The position numbers and the translations under genes are program-made. Shown here piece after piece: positions 44,259 to 53,214 of a DNA stretch of 64,000 nucleotides (its first letter is position 1; each line of letters opens with the position of its first letter). Source of the DNA: Microbacterium phyllosphaerae (GTDB taxonomy: Bacteria > Actinomycetota > Actinomycetes > Actinomycetales > Microbacteriaceae); the NCBI RefSeq assembly GCF_017876435.1, contig NZ_JAGIOA010000001.1:2232001-2296000 (forward strand). Direction: 5' to 3'. Below the pieces are notes generated by a model. The model was given only the letters and a program-made list of their open reading frames with translations, searched no databases and was not told where the DNA came from.

Positions 44259-45086
44259 ATGGCCAACTTCACCATCGCCGACCTCAAGGCGCTGCGTGAG
44301 CAGCTCGGCACGGGAATGGTCGACACCAAGAAGGCGCTCGAGGAGGCTGACGGAGACGTCGAGAAGGCCACCGAGATCCTGCGCCTGAAGGGTGCCAAGG
44401 GCAACGCGAAGCGTGCTGACCGTTCCACCAGCGAGGGCCTCATCGTCGCTCGGGAGCAGGACGGCGCAGTGACGCTGATCGAGCTCGCCTGCGAGACGGA
44501 CTTCGTCGCGAAGAACGAGCGCTTCATCGCGCTGGCCGACAAGGTCGCCGACGCTGTCGCAGCGGTCAAGGCCGACTCGGTCGAGTCCGGTCTCGCCGCG
44601 CAGGCGGGCGACAAGAGCGTCGAGCAGGTCATCTCGGAAGAGGCTGCGATCATCGGCGAGAAGGTCGAACTGCGTCGCGTGCGCACGGTCTCGGGCGACA
44701 AGGTCGAGGTCTACCTGCACCGCACGAGCAAGGACCTGCCGCCGCAGATCGGTGTCGTCGTCGCCTACTCGGGTGACGACGCCGAGACCGCTCGCAGCAT
44801 CGCGCAGCACATCTCGTTCGCGAACCCGTCGTACCTCTCCCGCGAGGACGTTCCGTCCGACGCCGTGGAGAAGGAGCGCGAGATCGTCACCGAGATCTCC
44901 CGCAACGAGGGCAAGCCGGAAGCGGCTCTGCCCAAGATCGTCGAGGGCCGTGTCTCCGCGTTCATCAAGCAGGTCGCCCTGCTCGAGCAGGACTACGCGA
45001 AGGACAACAAGCTCTCTGTCGCCCAGGTGGCGAAGGACGCCGGTATCACCGTGACGGACTTCGCGCGCTTCAAGGTCGGCGCGTAA
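44259..45086 (+). CDS. tsf: elongation factor Ts
   Basis: EF-Ts is the guanine nucleotide exchange factor for EF-Tu. The 275-residue protein has the N-terminal UBA-like domain ([34 protein letters not shown]), the [11 protein letters not shown] motif and the core exchange region, with normal length. AAGGAG precedes the ATG by 9 nt. A terminator at 45095-45130 ends the rpsB-tsf operon. Confidence 0.96.
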   Translation: MANFTIADLKALREQLGTGMVDTKKALEEADGDVEKATEILRLKGAKGNAKRADRSTSEGLIVAREQDGAVTLIELACETDFVAKNERFIALADKVADAVAAVKADSVESGLAAQAGDKSVEQVISEEAAIIGEKVELRRVRTVSGDKVEVYLHRTSKDLPPQIGVVVAYSGDDAETARSIAQHISFANPSYLSREDVPSDAVEKEREIVTEISRNEGKPEAALPKIVEGRVSAFIKQVALLEQDYAKDNKLSVAQVAKDAGITVTDFARFKVGA

Positions 45087-45094
45087 CATCGTCG

Positions 45095-45130
45095 AAGGGG
45101 TTCGGATCAACGCGATCCGGACCCCTTCTT
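45095..45130 (+). terminator. terminator after tsf
   Basis: A 14-bp stem AAGGGGTTCGGATC / GATCCGGACCCCTT (45095-45108 and 45114-45127) with one G-U pair and a 5-base loop, followed by CTTC. It separates rpsB-tsf from pyrH. Confidence 0.82.
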
Positions 45131-45177
45131 CATGCCCAGAAGGCACTATCTTGAATCGGGACGAGAGGATCACCCCC

Positions 45178-45894
45178 ATGACCGACCGCACAGGACGCCG
45201 CCGCGTTCTTCTCAAGCTCTCCGGTGAGGCGTTCGGCGCCGGCCAGCTCGGAGTCAACCCCGACGTCGTCAGCCAGATCGCGCGCGACATCGCCGCAGCG
45301 GTCGACCGCGTCGAGATCGCCATCGTCGTCGGCGGAGGGAACTTCTTCCGCGGAGCCGAACTCAGCCAGCGCGGTATGGATCGTGGTCGCGCCGACTACA
45401 TGGGCATGCTCGGAACGGTGATGAACGCTCTCGCCCTTCAGGACTTCCTCGAGCAGGCGGGCGCACCCACGCGCGTGCAGTCCGCCATCTCCATGACCCA
45501 GGTCGCCGAGCCTTACATCCCCCTGCGTGCGGAGCGTCACATGGAGAAGGGTCGGGTGGTCATCTTCGGTGCCGGCGCCGGCCTGCCGTACTTCTCGACC
45601 GATACGGTCGCCGCGCAGCGGGCTCTCGAGATCGGCGCGGAGGAGGTCCTCGTCGCCAAGAACGGTGTCGATGCGATCTACACCGCCGACCCGAACAAGC
45701 ACGCGGACGCCGAGCGCATCGAGCGCGTCACGTATCGCGACGCCCTCCAGCGTGGCCTCAAGGTCGTCGACTCGACCGCGTTCAGCCTGTGCATGGACAA
45801 CAACATGGACATGCGCGTCTTCGGCATGGAGCCGGCGGGCAACGTCACGCGTGCTCTCCTCGGTGAGCACATCGGAACTCTGGTCACGGCCTGA
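45178..45894 (+). CDS. pyrH: UMP kinase
   Basis: PyrH phosphorylates UMP in pyrimidine nucleotide synthesis. The 238-residue protein starts [20 protein letters not shown], has [13 protein letters not shown], the [18 protein letters not shown] motif and the [12 protein letters not shown] segment of the UMP kinase family. ATG 45178 follows GAGAGGA by 8 nt and is preferred to an in-frame TTG at 45151. frr follows 66 bp downstream. Confidence 0.95.
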   Translation: MTDRTGRRRVLLKLSGEAFGAGQLGVNPDVVSQIARDIAAAVDRVEIAIVVGGGNFFRGAELSQRGMDRGRADYMGMLGTVMNALALQDFLEQAGAPTRVQSAISMTQVAEPYIPLRAERHMEKGRVVIFGAGAGLPYFSTDTVAAQRALEIGAEEVLVAKNGVDAIYTADPNKHADAERIERVTYRDALQRGLKVVDSTAFSLCMDNNMDMRVFGMEPAGNVTRALLGEHIGTLVTA

Positions 45895-45960
45895 GCGCCT
45901 GCCGGTGCTCGAGGGCCCGGCCCGATAGAATTTCAGAACACCCCGACGATAGGAGTCACC

Positions 45961-46515
45961 GTGATCGCGGATGTCCTCGCTGAAACCACCTCCCGTATGG
46001 CACGAGCCGTCGAGGCTGCCAAGGAGGACTTCTCCACGGTGCGCACCGGCCGCGCCAACCCGCAGCTCTTCCAGAAGGTTCTGGTCGACTACTACGGAAC
46101 GCCGACTCCGCTCGCCCAGCTCGCTTCGCTGGCGAACCAGGAAGCACGCACTCTCATCATCACGCCGTACGACAAGTCGGCGCTGAAGGGCATCGAACAG
46201 GCCATTCGCGACATGCCGAATCTCGGAGCGAACCCCACCAACGACGGCAACCTCGTGCGGGTGACGATGCCCGAGCTGACGGCCGAGCGCCGCAAGGAGT
46301 ACGTCAAGCTCGTCAAGACCAAGGCCGAGGACGCCAAGGTCCATGTCCGTGGAATCCGCCGCAAGGGCAAGGACGAGCTCGACGCCCTGAAGAGCGAACT
46401 CGGTGAAGACGAGATCGCCAGGGGAGAGAAGGAACTCGACGCCCTCACGCGCCAGCACGTCGACCTCATCGACGACGCACTTAAGCGCAAAGAGGCTGAA
46501 CTCCTCGAGGTGTAG
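45961..46515 (+). CDS. frr: ribosome recycling factor
   Basis: RRF splits post-termination ribosomes with EF-G. The 184-residue protein has [42 protein letters not shown], and [29 protein letters not shown], all conserved in RRF. GTG 45961 follows ATAGGAG by 6 nt. TAGAAT at 45927-45932 is a good -10 and would give a leader of about 25 nt. cdsA follows 5 bp downstream. Confidence 0.96.
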   Translation: MIADVLAETTSRMARAVEAAKEDFSTVRTGRANPQLFQKVLVDYYGTPTPLAQLASLANQEARTLIITPYDKSALKGIEQAIRDMPNLGANPTNDGNLVRVTMPELTAERRKEYVKLVKTKAEDAKVHVRGIRRKGKDELDALKSELGEDEIARGEKELDALTRQHVDLIDDALKRKEAELLEV

Positions 46516-46520
46516 GCGGC

Positions 46521-47660
46521 ATGTCCGACGAACCCACCGGTGACGGTACCGACAAGCCGCAGACGCGCCGTGAGGCGCGCGACTCGTCGACCTCGACCGG
46601 CGGGATACCCCTGGTTGACGGCGCCTTCCCGGCATTCGACACCACGAGCATCCCGCCACGACCTCCGCTTCCCGCAGAGGTGCCCGTGTTCGCGGCATCT
46701 CCTCTGGACACCGCTGACCACAACGCGATCCGGGAGCAGTGGCGCGCCGCCCGCGACGAGCTGGGCAACCACGTCTCGCATGCTCGAGGGCAGCTCGACC
46801 AGGCCAACGAACGCATCAAGGAGCGCACGGGCCGAGATCTGATCCTCGCAACCCTGATCGGTCTCGCGTTCGGAGCGGCGCTGCTCGCGTCTCTGCTGTT
46901 CATCAAGGTGCTGTTCGTGCCGTTCGCGCTGGCCGCAGCCCTTCTCGGCGTGTACGAGCTGTCGCTCGCCCTGCGCGCCTCCGGCCGTCGGATCGACGTG
47001 GTGCCGCAGTTCATCGCAGCGACGATGCTGGTGCTCTCCGCGTTCTTCCTCGACCTCTGGCTCGTGTGGGTCGTGCTCTTCCTCGCCGTCGCATTCGTGA
47101 TCGTGTGGAGACTCGTCGCCCAGATGGTCGCCAAGGACGGCAGGACCTACGGCGATGTGCTCACGGATGCGGTCATCGGTGGCTTCGTCCAGATCTATGT
47201 GCCCTTCCTCGCGGCTGTCGCGCTGATCCTGCTCAAGCAGGAGGGCGGTCAGTGGTGGGTCCTGAGCTTCATCGCCATCGCGGTCGTCGCCGACACGGGC
47301 GCGTATGCCGCCGGCCTCTCGTTCGGGCGGCATCCGATGGCCCCCAAGATCAGCCCGAAGAAGACCTGGGAAGGTTTCGGCGGAGCTGTGGTGGGTTCGA
47401 TCGCGGCCGGAGTGCTCCTCGCGATCTTCCTCCTGCATGTGCCGTGGTGGATCGGTGTCATCTTCGGCGTCGCGATCCTGCTCTCCGCCACGCTCGGCGA
47501 CCTCGGCGAGTCGATGCTCAAGCGCGACCTCGGGATCAAGGACATGAGTTCCTGGCTCCCCGGCCATGGCGGATTGCTCGATCGGCTCGACAGCATCCTG
47601 CCGTCGACGATCCCGGCTCTGTGCCTCTACTTCCTCTTCTCCTCCTGGGCGGTGCTGTGA
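46521..47660 (+). CDS. cdsA: phosphatidate cytidylyltransferase
   Basis: CdsA makes CDP-diacylglycerol, the precursor of membrane phospholipids. The 379-residue protein has about 110 residues of hydrophilic, Pro/Thr-rich and then charged sequence before the first membrane helix, followed by about eight helices and the CDP-diacylglycerol signature KDMSSWLPGHGGLLDRLDSI near the C-terminus. The N-terminal extension is longer than in E. coli CdsA. Its stop overlaps the downstream DivIVA-like gene by one base. Confidence 0.92.
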   Translation: MSDEPTGDGTDKPQTRREARDSSTSTGGIPLVDGAFPAFDTTSIPPRPPLPAEVPVFAASPLDTADHNAIREQWRAARDELGNHVSHARGQLDQANERIKERTGRDLILATLIGLAFGAALLASLLFIKVLFVPFALAAALLGVYELSLALRASGRRIDVVPQFIAATMLVLSAFFLDLWLVWVVLFLAVAFVIVWRLVAQMVAKDGRTYGDVLTDAVIGGFVQIYVPFLAAVALILLKQEGGQWWVLSFIAIAVVADTGAYAAGLSFGRHPMAPKISPKKTWEGFGGAVVGSIAAGVLLAIFLLHVPWWIGVIFGVAILLSATLGDLGESMLKRDLGIKDMSSWLPGHGGLLDRLDSILPSTIPALCLYFLFSSWAVL

Positions 47661-48262
47661 TGGTGTCAGATGATGTGCAGGTCTCGGACGACGTCCAGAC
47701 TCCGGACGAGGCCGAGCAGGCGCCGCCCGCGTTCTCGTTGACAAGCGGTCGCGTCCGCGGCTACCACCGCGCGGCGGTGGACACCTTCCTCGCCGCTGCA
47801 CGCGCGGCGTTCGAGGGAGATTCGGACGACCTCAGCGCTGCGGAAGTCCGGGTCGCGTCCTTCCCTCTCGTGAAGAACGGGTACGTGGTGTCGGAGGTCG
47901 ACGCCGCGCTCGGCCGCGTGGAGGACGCATTCGCTGCGCGCGCTCGAGAACGGGCCGTGCGGGCCGAGGGCGCCGGAGCATGGGTGGAACAGGCGCGTGA
48001 CGATGCTCAGGTCATCCTCGATCACCTGGCTCGTCCGAAGCGTCAGCGATTCGGACGCACCGGCATCCTCTCCTTCGGGTACCGCATCGACGAGGTGGAT
48101 CACGTGAGCACGCGCATCGCCCGATACCTGCGAGACGGAGAGCCGCTGACCGCCGAGCAGCTTCGTTCTGCGGCGTTCCGGATGCAGCGTGGGGGCTATC
48201 GCGAAGAGCAGGTCGATGCCCTCCTCGATGCGACCGTCGACGTGATCCTGGCGGTTCGCTGA
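47660..48262 (+). CDS. protein with four DivIVA-type GY-x4-VD motifs
   Basis: A 200-residue protein coupled to cdsA (TGATG junction). Four copies of the DivI1A-type motif GY-x4-VD occur at residues 34-41 (GYHRAAVD), 74-81 (GYVVSEVD), 140-147 (GYRIDEVD) and 179-186 (GYREEQVD). Each follows a hydrophobic/Gly turn. In DivIVA/Wag31 a single such N-terminal motif precedes a coiled coil that senses membrane curvature; here there is no coiled coil. A role at the pole or septum is inferred only. Confidence 0.72.
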   Translation: MVSDDVQVSDDVQTPDEAEQAPPAFSLTSGRVRGYHRAAVDTFLAAARAAFEGDSDDLSAAEVRVASFPLVKNGYVVSEVDAALGRVEDAFAARARERAVRAEGAGAWVEQARDDAQVILDHLARPKRQRFGRTGILSFGYRIDEVDHVSTRIARYLRDGEPLTAEQLRSAAFRMQRGGYREEQVDALLDATVDVILAVR

Positions 48263-48309
48263 GCGTTCCCGTGGCCGTCACAGGCCTCACCGGGTAGACT
48301 CCTTGCATC

Positions 48310-48990
48310 GTGAACTCCCGAAACGACATGACTCCTCATCGAAACGACGTCACCCCTGTGCCTTCGTCGGCGGCTCTGTCGCCGCGCAAGGGCAGCCGTC
48401 GCCGTGGCCTCGTGGGGTTCTTCAGCGCACTCGCGGTGGTCGGATTCGCCGCGGCGATGGTGGCTCCCACCGGCGTCGCGCTTGCCGACCCGCCGGCTGA
48501 AGCAGCGCCGGAATCCGCGTACTCCGCTGCCCTCGGTGAGACGCAGAATCTGACGGTGACCGTCGAGGGCGCGGCGATCGCGCCTGTCCAGCGCGGAACG
48601 TTCTCCGTATACGTCACCCCGAAGCCGACTCCGAAGCCCACCCCCAAGGTGGCGTCGTCCGATTCCTCGAAGTCGTCCAACTCCGGAGGCGGACCGCTCT
48701 TCTACACCGGTGGTGGAGCTCCTGCGCAGTGGATGGCTGCGGCGGGTATCGCAGAGTCCGACTGGGGCTACGTCGACTACATCGTCTCGCGCGAGAGCGG
48801 ATGGAACCCGAACGCGACGAACTCCTCGTCGGGTGCCTGCGGCCTCGTACAGGCTCTGCCCTGCAGCAAGGTCCCCGGCAACGGCTACGACCCCGTCGAC
48901 AACCTGCGCTGGGCGACCGGATACGCGACGGGTCGTTACGGCAGCTGGGCCGGCGCCCAGGCATTCTGGTCCAACAACCACTGGTGGTGA
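48310..48990 (+). CDS. secreted lysozyme/transglycosylase-like protein
   Basis: A 226-residue exported protein. A basic N-terminal segment (RKGSRRRG) is followed by a signal helix VGFFSALAVVGFAAAMVAP and an ALADP cleavage region at about residues 57-61. A Lys-Pro linker (TPKPTPKPTPK) leads to a C-terminal domain with VSRESGWNPNATNSSSGACGLVQALPCSK, matching lytic-transglycosylase/aggregation-promoting-factor C-terminal domains, where the glutamate of RESGWNP is the likely catalytic residue. TAGACT (48295-48300) ends 9 nt before the GTG. Confidence 0.8.
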   Translation: MNSRNDMTPHRNDVTPVPSSAALSPRKGSRRRGLVGFFSALAVVGFAAAMVAPTGVALADPPAEAAPESAYSAALGETQNLTVTVEGAAIAPVQRGTFSVYVTPKPTPKPTPKVASSDSSKSSNSGGGPLFYTGGGAPAQWMAAAGIAESDWGYVDYIVSRESGWNPNATNSSSGACGLVQALPCSKVPGNGYDPVDNLRWATGYATGRYGSWAGAQAFWSNNHWW

Positions 48991-48999
48991 GCAGGCTTC

Positions 49000-49287
49000 A
49001 TGGCCCGCTCCCGCAAGCGCCGTCCGACGCGCCCTGAGACCGAGGATTCGCTCGATCGACTCCTGGCCTCATGGAAGCGCACGGAATCCCGGCGCGGCAT
49101 CGAGTGGACAGTCCAGCCCATCTCGGCTGTTCAGGCGCAGAAGGACTACATCTGCCCGGGTTGCGGACGCGACGTCGCGACTGGCACGGCCCACCTCGTG
49201 GTCTGGCGCGCCGACGGCGTGCTGGGAGACGCGGCCGACCTCGCAGCCCGGCGGCACTGGCACACACACTGTTGGAGGATTGCGTGA
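49000..49287 (+). CDS. small zinc-ribbon-like protein
   Basis: A 95-residue basic protein with a probable metal site: CPGCGRD near residue 51 and HWHTHCW near the C-terminus (CxxC...HxHxxC). The N-terminus is basic (RSRKRRPTRPE). It is translationally coupled to the downstream hydrolase by a 4-bp overlap. The function is unknown; it is conserved-looking but not a recognised family. Confidence 0.65.
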   Translation: MARSRKRRPTRPETEDSLDRLLASWKRTESRRGIEWTVQPISAVQAQKDYICPGCGRDVATGTAHLVVWRADGVLGDAADLAARRHWHTHCWRIA

Positions 49288-50003
49288 GCATCGAGATCCG
49301 TGGCCCTATCGAACTTCCCGCGCTGCGCGAGGACATCGTGTTGGAGACGGCGGACGAGCTGACGCTCGTCGGGGAGCTTGCGCTGCCTGAATCGGCGCCA
49401 CCGGTCGCCACGCTCGTCACGCTGCATCCGTTGCCGACCGCGGGCGGGTTCATGGACTCGCACATCATCCGCAAGGCGGCCGCACGTCTGCCGGCCCTGG
49501 CGGACCTCGCCGTCCTTCGGTTCAACACGCGGGGTACGACCTCGCCTCGCGGGACGAGCGACGGCGCATTCGACGGGGGAGCGGCGGAGCAGTTCGACGT
49601 CGCGGCGGCGATGGAATTCGTCCGCGAGCGTGGTCTTCCCCGCCCCTGGCTTCTCGGATGGTCGTTCGGCACGGAGCTCGCGCTGAAATACGGGCGGGAG
49701 CATGACGTCGAAGGCATCATCCTGCTCTCTCCGCCCCTGCATCGGGCCACCGACGAAGAGGTGGCTGCCTGGGCCGGAGCCGACGTCGAGGTGGTCATCC
49801 TCGTGCCGGAACTCGACGACTACCTGCGTCCGGATGAAGCACGAGAGCGGTTCTCGACGATCCCTCATGCGAATCTGATCGCGGTCGAGGGCGGCAAGCA
49901 TCTGTGGGTGGGAGAGAGCCAGACTCGACGGGTCCTCACCGAGGTCGTCGCCGCGGTCAATCCGGCCGCGCTTCCGCTTCCGACCGAATGGCCGGTCGCC
50001 TAG
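49284..50003 (+). CDS. alpha/beta hydrolase
   Basis: A 239-residue serine hydrolase with the nucleophile elbow LLGWSFGTELAL near residue 130, an acid residue likely in LVPELDDYLRPDE, and the catalytic His in EGGKHLWVGESQ. The HPLPTAGGFMDSHIIRKAA segment resembles the oxyanion region of dienelactone/YpfH-type hydrolases. GTG start 49284 overlaps the zinc-ribbon gene. It converges on the AI-2E-type permease with a shared CTAG double stop at 50000-50003. Confidence 0.8.
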   Translation: MSIEIRGPIELPALREDIVLETADELTLVGELALPESAPPVATLVTLHPLPTAGGFMDSHIIRKAAARLPALADLAVLRFNTRGTTSPRGTSDGAFDGGAAEQFDVAAAMEFVRERGLPRPWLLGWSFGTELALKYGREHDVEGIILLSPPLHRATDEEVAAWAGADVEVVILVPELDDYLRPDEARERFSTIPHANLIAVEGGKHLWVGESQTRRVLTEVVAAVNPAALPLPTEWPVA

Positions 50004-51061
50004 AGCTCGTTCATCCGCGGGATGAGCACCTGGCGGTAGAGGATCAGGATGCTCGCCGCCACCGGGATGGCGATCAGCGCGCCGAGAAGGCCGAGCAGGC
50101 TGCCGCCGGCCAGCGCCGCGACCACGACGACCGCTCCGGGCACCGAGACGGCACGGCTCATGATCCTCGGTGAGATCACGTAGGCCTCGATCTGCATGTA
50201 GATCAGGTAGTAGATGGCCGCCGCGATCGCCGTGGCAGGCGAACCCAGTCCAGGTATCAGGCAGACGAGCACGATGATCGTCGATCCGGTCAAGGTGCCG
50301 ACGAGCGGGATCAGCGAGAAGAAGAACGCCACGACGGCCAGCACCGCGGGGAACGGAGCATCGATGATCGTCAGGAAGATCATGCTCAGGACACCGTTGA
50401 TGACGCCCTGCGTGACCTGGCCCATGACGTAGTACCCGACGGAGTCGGTGATCTGCTCGGCGAGGTCGATGAACCGTTCGCGCTTCGACGCGGGAGCGAG
50501 CTGATAGACGGCACGCTTCAGGGAAGGGGTCGAGGCCGTCAGATAGATCGTCAGGATGAGCACGATGAATGCTCCGAACAGGCCGCTGACCACCGCGCCG
50601 CTGGCCGCGAGGACGCTCTGTCCGATCGAGCCGCCGATCTGCGTGAGGTTCGTCTCGAGCCAGGTGGTCACATACGCGAAGACGTCGTCGACCTTGAGAT
50701 TGGGGAAGGTCTCGACCATCCATTCCCTGAGGTCAGGAAGGAACGTGCCTCGCTGAACGATCGCGGTGATCTGCGCGATCAGCTGGGAGATCTGGTCGAC
50801 CAGCACGGGGATCACGATCAGGATGATCCCGGCGAAGATCCCGAGGACGCCGAGGATCGTGATCAGGACCGCGAGCCAGCGGGGGAGTCTCTTGCGCTCG
50901 AGGAAGGTGACCAGGGGGTCCAGGCCCAGACTCAGGAAGAGAGCGGTGCCGACGTAGAGAAGAACAGTCGAGAGGTTCTCGAGACTTCCGATCAGCAGGA
51001 TCCCCAACCCGACGCCGAGCGTCGCCACGAGGGCGGTGCGGAACGGGTTGTGGATCTTCAT
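50000..51061 (-). CDS. AI-2E (TqsA/PerM) family transporter
   Basis: A 353-residue membrane protein with about seven hydrophobic segments, a signature PLVGTLTGSTIIVLVCLIPG and a final SPRIMSRAVSVPGAVVVVAALAGGSLLG typical of the AI-2E transporter family. The real substrate in actinobacteria is rarely known. ATG 51061 follows GAGGAG by 7 nt. The stop overlaps the convergent hydrolase by 4 bp. Confidence 0.82.
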   Translation of the reverse strand: MKIHNPFRTALVATLGVGLGILLIGSLENLSTVLLYVGTALFLSLGLDPLVTFLERKRLPRWLAVLITILGVLGIFAGIILIVIPVLVDQISQLIAQITAIVQRGTFLPDLREWMVETFPNLKVDDVFAYVTTWLETNLTQIGGSIGQSVLAASGAVVSGLFGAFIVLILTIYLTASTPSLKRAVYQLAPASKRERFIDLAEQITDSVGYYVMGQVTQGVINGVLSMIFLTIIDAPFPAVLAVVAFFFSLIPLVGTLTGSTIIVLVCLIPGLGSPATAIAAAIYYLIYMQIEAYVISPRIMSRAVSVPGAVVVVAALAGGSLLGLLGALIAIPVAASILILYRQVLIPRMNEL

Positions 51062-51225
51062 CGGAGCTCCTCGAAACGGCGGATGCTGCAAGGTTATCGA
51101 GCGTCCGGTGGCTCGACCCCACGACGTGCCGAGTGATGCCGAGCAACGTGCTCGTGGGCAACGCACAGGTGATTTCGCTAGTCTGAAATGTCGAGTGTTC
51201 CGGCTCGGGCGCGTGTCCGGGCCGT

Positions 51226-53214
51226 GTGAGGAGACTATTCGTGCGTTTCGTATGGGCCGTCGTGGCCCTCGTGCTGGCTGCCGGACTGATCGCTGCGGGC
51301 ATCGCCCAGCGAACCATCTTCCAGGGTCCGGCGACCCAGAAGGTCTCGGTTTCCGTGGAAGAACCCGCTCCCTATGTGCTCGTGGACGGCGACGTGCTTC
51401 GGGAGAACCCGGGTGCGCAGACTCTGCTGGTCAAGGGCGATGGCGACATCTTCGCCGCCTACGGCCGGACGGCTGACATGGAGGCATGGCTCGCCGACGC
51501 GACCTACAACCACGTCACCGTCGGCAAGAGCGGCACACTCGATGTCGAACTCGTCGCCGCGGGCGCATCGGAGGACGGGGGCGATGAAACTGCGACACCG
51601 GCTCCCACAGAGACGCCTGCCGAGGACGGTGCCGCCGAGCCGACCCCCGGGCGCAATCCCGCCGGTTCCGATCTCTGGCTGAACTCCTTCACCGACACGG
51701 ATGCGCTGATCGCCGACATGCAGCTCCCCGAAGGAGTGAGCGTGCTCATCGCTCAGGACGGCACCCAGGACGCACCCGATGACATCGTCGTGTCCTGGCC
51801 GATCGACAACTCGACCCCGCTCGCAGGTCCGCTGATGGCAGCGGGCGCCGCGGTGCTCCTCGTCGGTCTGATCCTCTACGTTCTGGCCATCCGCCATCAG
51901 CGTCGCGGTCGCGGACCCCGGCGCAAGGGGCCAGGACCGTTGCCCGCGACCGAGCCGATAGACGTCGCGCAGCTGCCCCCGGCCGAACGCGCGGCGATCG
52001 AGGATTCTTCCGTGCCCGGATCGGACGACGCGGCGGTCTCCGACGGCACCGCAGACCCGAAGACCTCCGACGGGGACGCGCAGAGTCCTGCGGAGTCGGA
52101 GAAGACGACGGGCGAGCGCACGTCGGAGCTGCGCGCGGCGACACCGACCCGCAGACGCCGCCTGATCGCCATCCCGGCGATCGCGTTGACCGCACTGCTC
52201 GCGAGCGGTTGCTCGGCTGATTCCTGGCCCCAGTTCGGAGAGAGCAGCCCGACTCCCTCGCCGAGCGCGACCGTCATCGCTCCCGACAACCAGAAGCCGC
52301 CGGCCGTGACCGAGTCTCAGGCGAAGCGCATCCTCGACGAGGTGTCGTCCACGCTCTCCGAGGCGGATGCCACGATGGACATCGATCTGGCGGGAACGCG
52401 CCTCGACGGTCCCGCGCTGACGGCTCGCACGACCGAGTACACGCTGCGCACCGCTCTTCCGGACACGACTCCGCCGGCGGCCATTCCGACCGATGACATC
52501 GAGGTCGTGCTCCCTGAAGCCAGCGACCGCTGGCCGCGGACAGTGCTCCTGCTCTCGAAGAGCAAGGGCGACGACACGGTTCCGCCCGTGATCCTCACCA
52601 TGACGCAGCAGGACCCGTGGTCGAACTACAAGGTCACCAACATGGCCGAGATGTCTGCGGATGCCGTCTTCCCGGATGTGGCGGCCGCATGGCTCGGGAC
52701 CTCGCTCGTCCCCGACGATTCCGCCTTCCTGAGCATCCCGCCCGGGGAGCTCGCGGAGAAGTTCTCGGATGTCGTCGACGCGGGGGAGAAGAGCGAGTCC
52801 TACGGCCTCTTCGACGAGCTGTCGCAGAATCTCGCGACGTCGATCCGTGACAGCCGTCAGGCGGTGGTGCAGAACCTCGCGGACAACGGCGCGGCCAAGA
52901 CGTCCAAGACGGCGTTCGACATCGCTCCGGCCGACGTGGCACCCGTCTCGTTGACCACGCTCGACAGCGGTGCGATCGTCGCCCTGTCTCTCATCGACAC
53001 CGAGACCGTGACCCCGACGTCGGCCGATGCGGTCATCCGCTTCGGTGACAACGCGCAGGCGAAGGCTCTCACCGGGGTGACGGAGTCCGCGAAGGGCGTG
53101 ACGACCAAGTACGAATTCCAGTTGTTCTTCTCCGTCCCCGCACAGGGGTCCACGGAGCAGATCCGGCTCCTGGCCGTGCGCCAGGATCTTCTCTCCGTCG
53201 AGGTGATCAAGTGA
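51226..53214 (+). CDS. three-pass membrane protein with an internal lipobox-like segment
   Basis: A 662-residue protein of no recognised function. TM1 is at residues 7-27, an outer domain follows, TM2 spans about 199-222, and a charged cytosolic linker (about 223-312) leads to a third hydrophobic stretch ending LLASGCSADS with Cys at about 329. The last part resembles a lipoprotein signal peptide placed in mid-protein. The remainder (about 345-662) is a large extracytoplasmic domain. GTG 51226 or GTG 51241 could start it. The stop overlaps the thioredoxin-TPR gene by 4 bp. Confidence 0.6.
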   Translation: MRRLFVRFVWAVVALVLAAGLIAAGIAQRTIFQGPATQKVSVSVEEPAPYVLVDGDVLRENPGAQTLLVKGDGDIFAAYGRTADMEAWLADATYNHVTVGKSGTLDVELVAAGASEDGGDETATPAPTETPAEDGAAEPTPGRNPAGSDLWLNSFTDTDALIADMQLPEGVSVLIAQDGTQDAPDDIVVSWPIDNSTPLAGPLMAAGAAVLLVGLILYVLAIRHQRRGRGPRRKGPGPLPATEPIDVAQLPPAERAAIEDSSVPGSDDAAVSDGTADPKTSDGDAQSPAESEKTTGERTSELRAATPTRRRRLIAIPAIALTALLASGCSADSWPQFGESSPTPSPSATVIAPDNQKPPAVTESQAKRILDEVSSTLSEADATMDIDLAGTRLDGPALTARTTEYTLRTALPDTTPPAAIPTDDIEVVLPEASDRWPRTVLLLSKSKGDDTVPPVILTMTQQDPWSNYKVTNMAEMSADAVFPDVAAAWLGTSLVPDDSAFLSIPPGELAEKFSDVVDAGEKSESYGLFDELSQNLATSIRDSRQAVVQNLADNGAAKTSKTAFDIAPADVAPVSLTTLDSGAIVALSLIDTETVTPTSADAVIRFGDNAQAKALTGVTESAKGVTTKYEFQLFFSVPAQGSTEQIRLLAVRQDLLSVEVIK

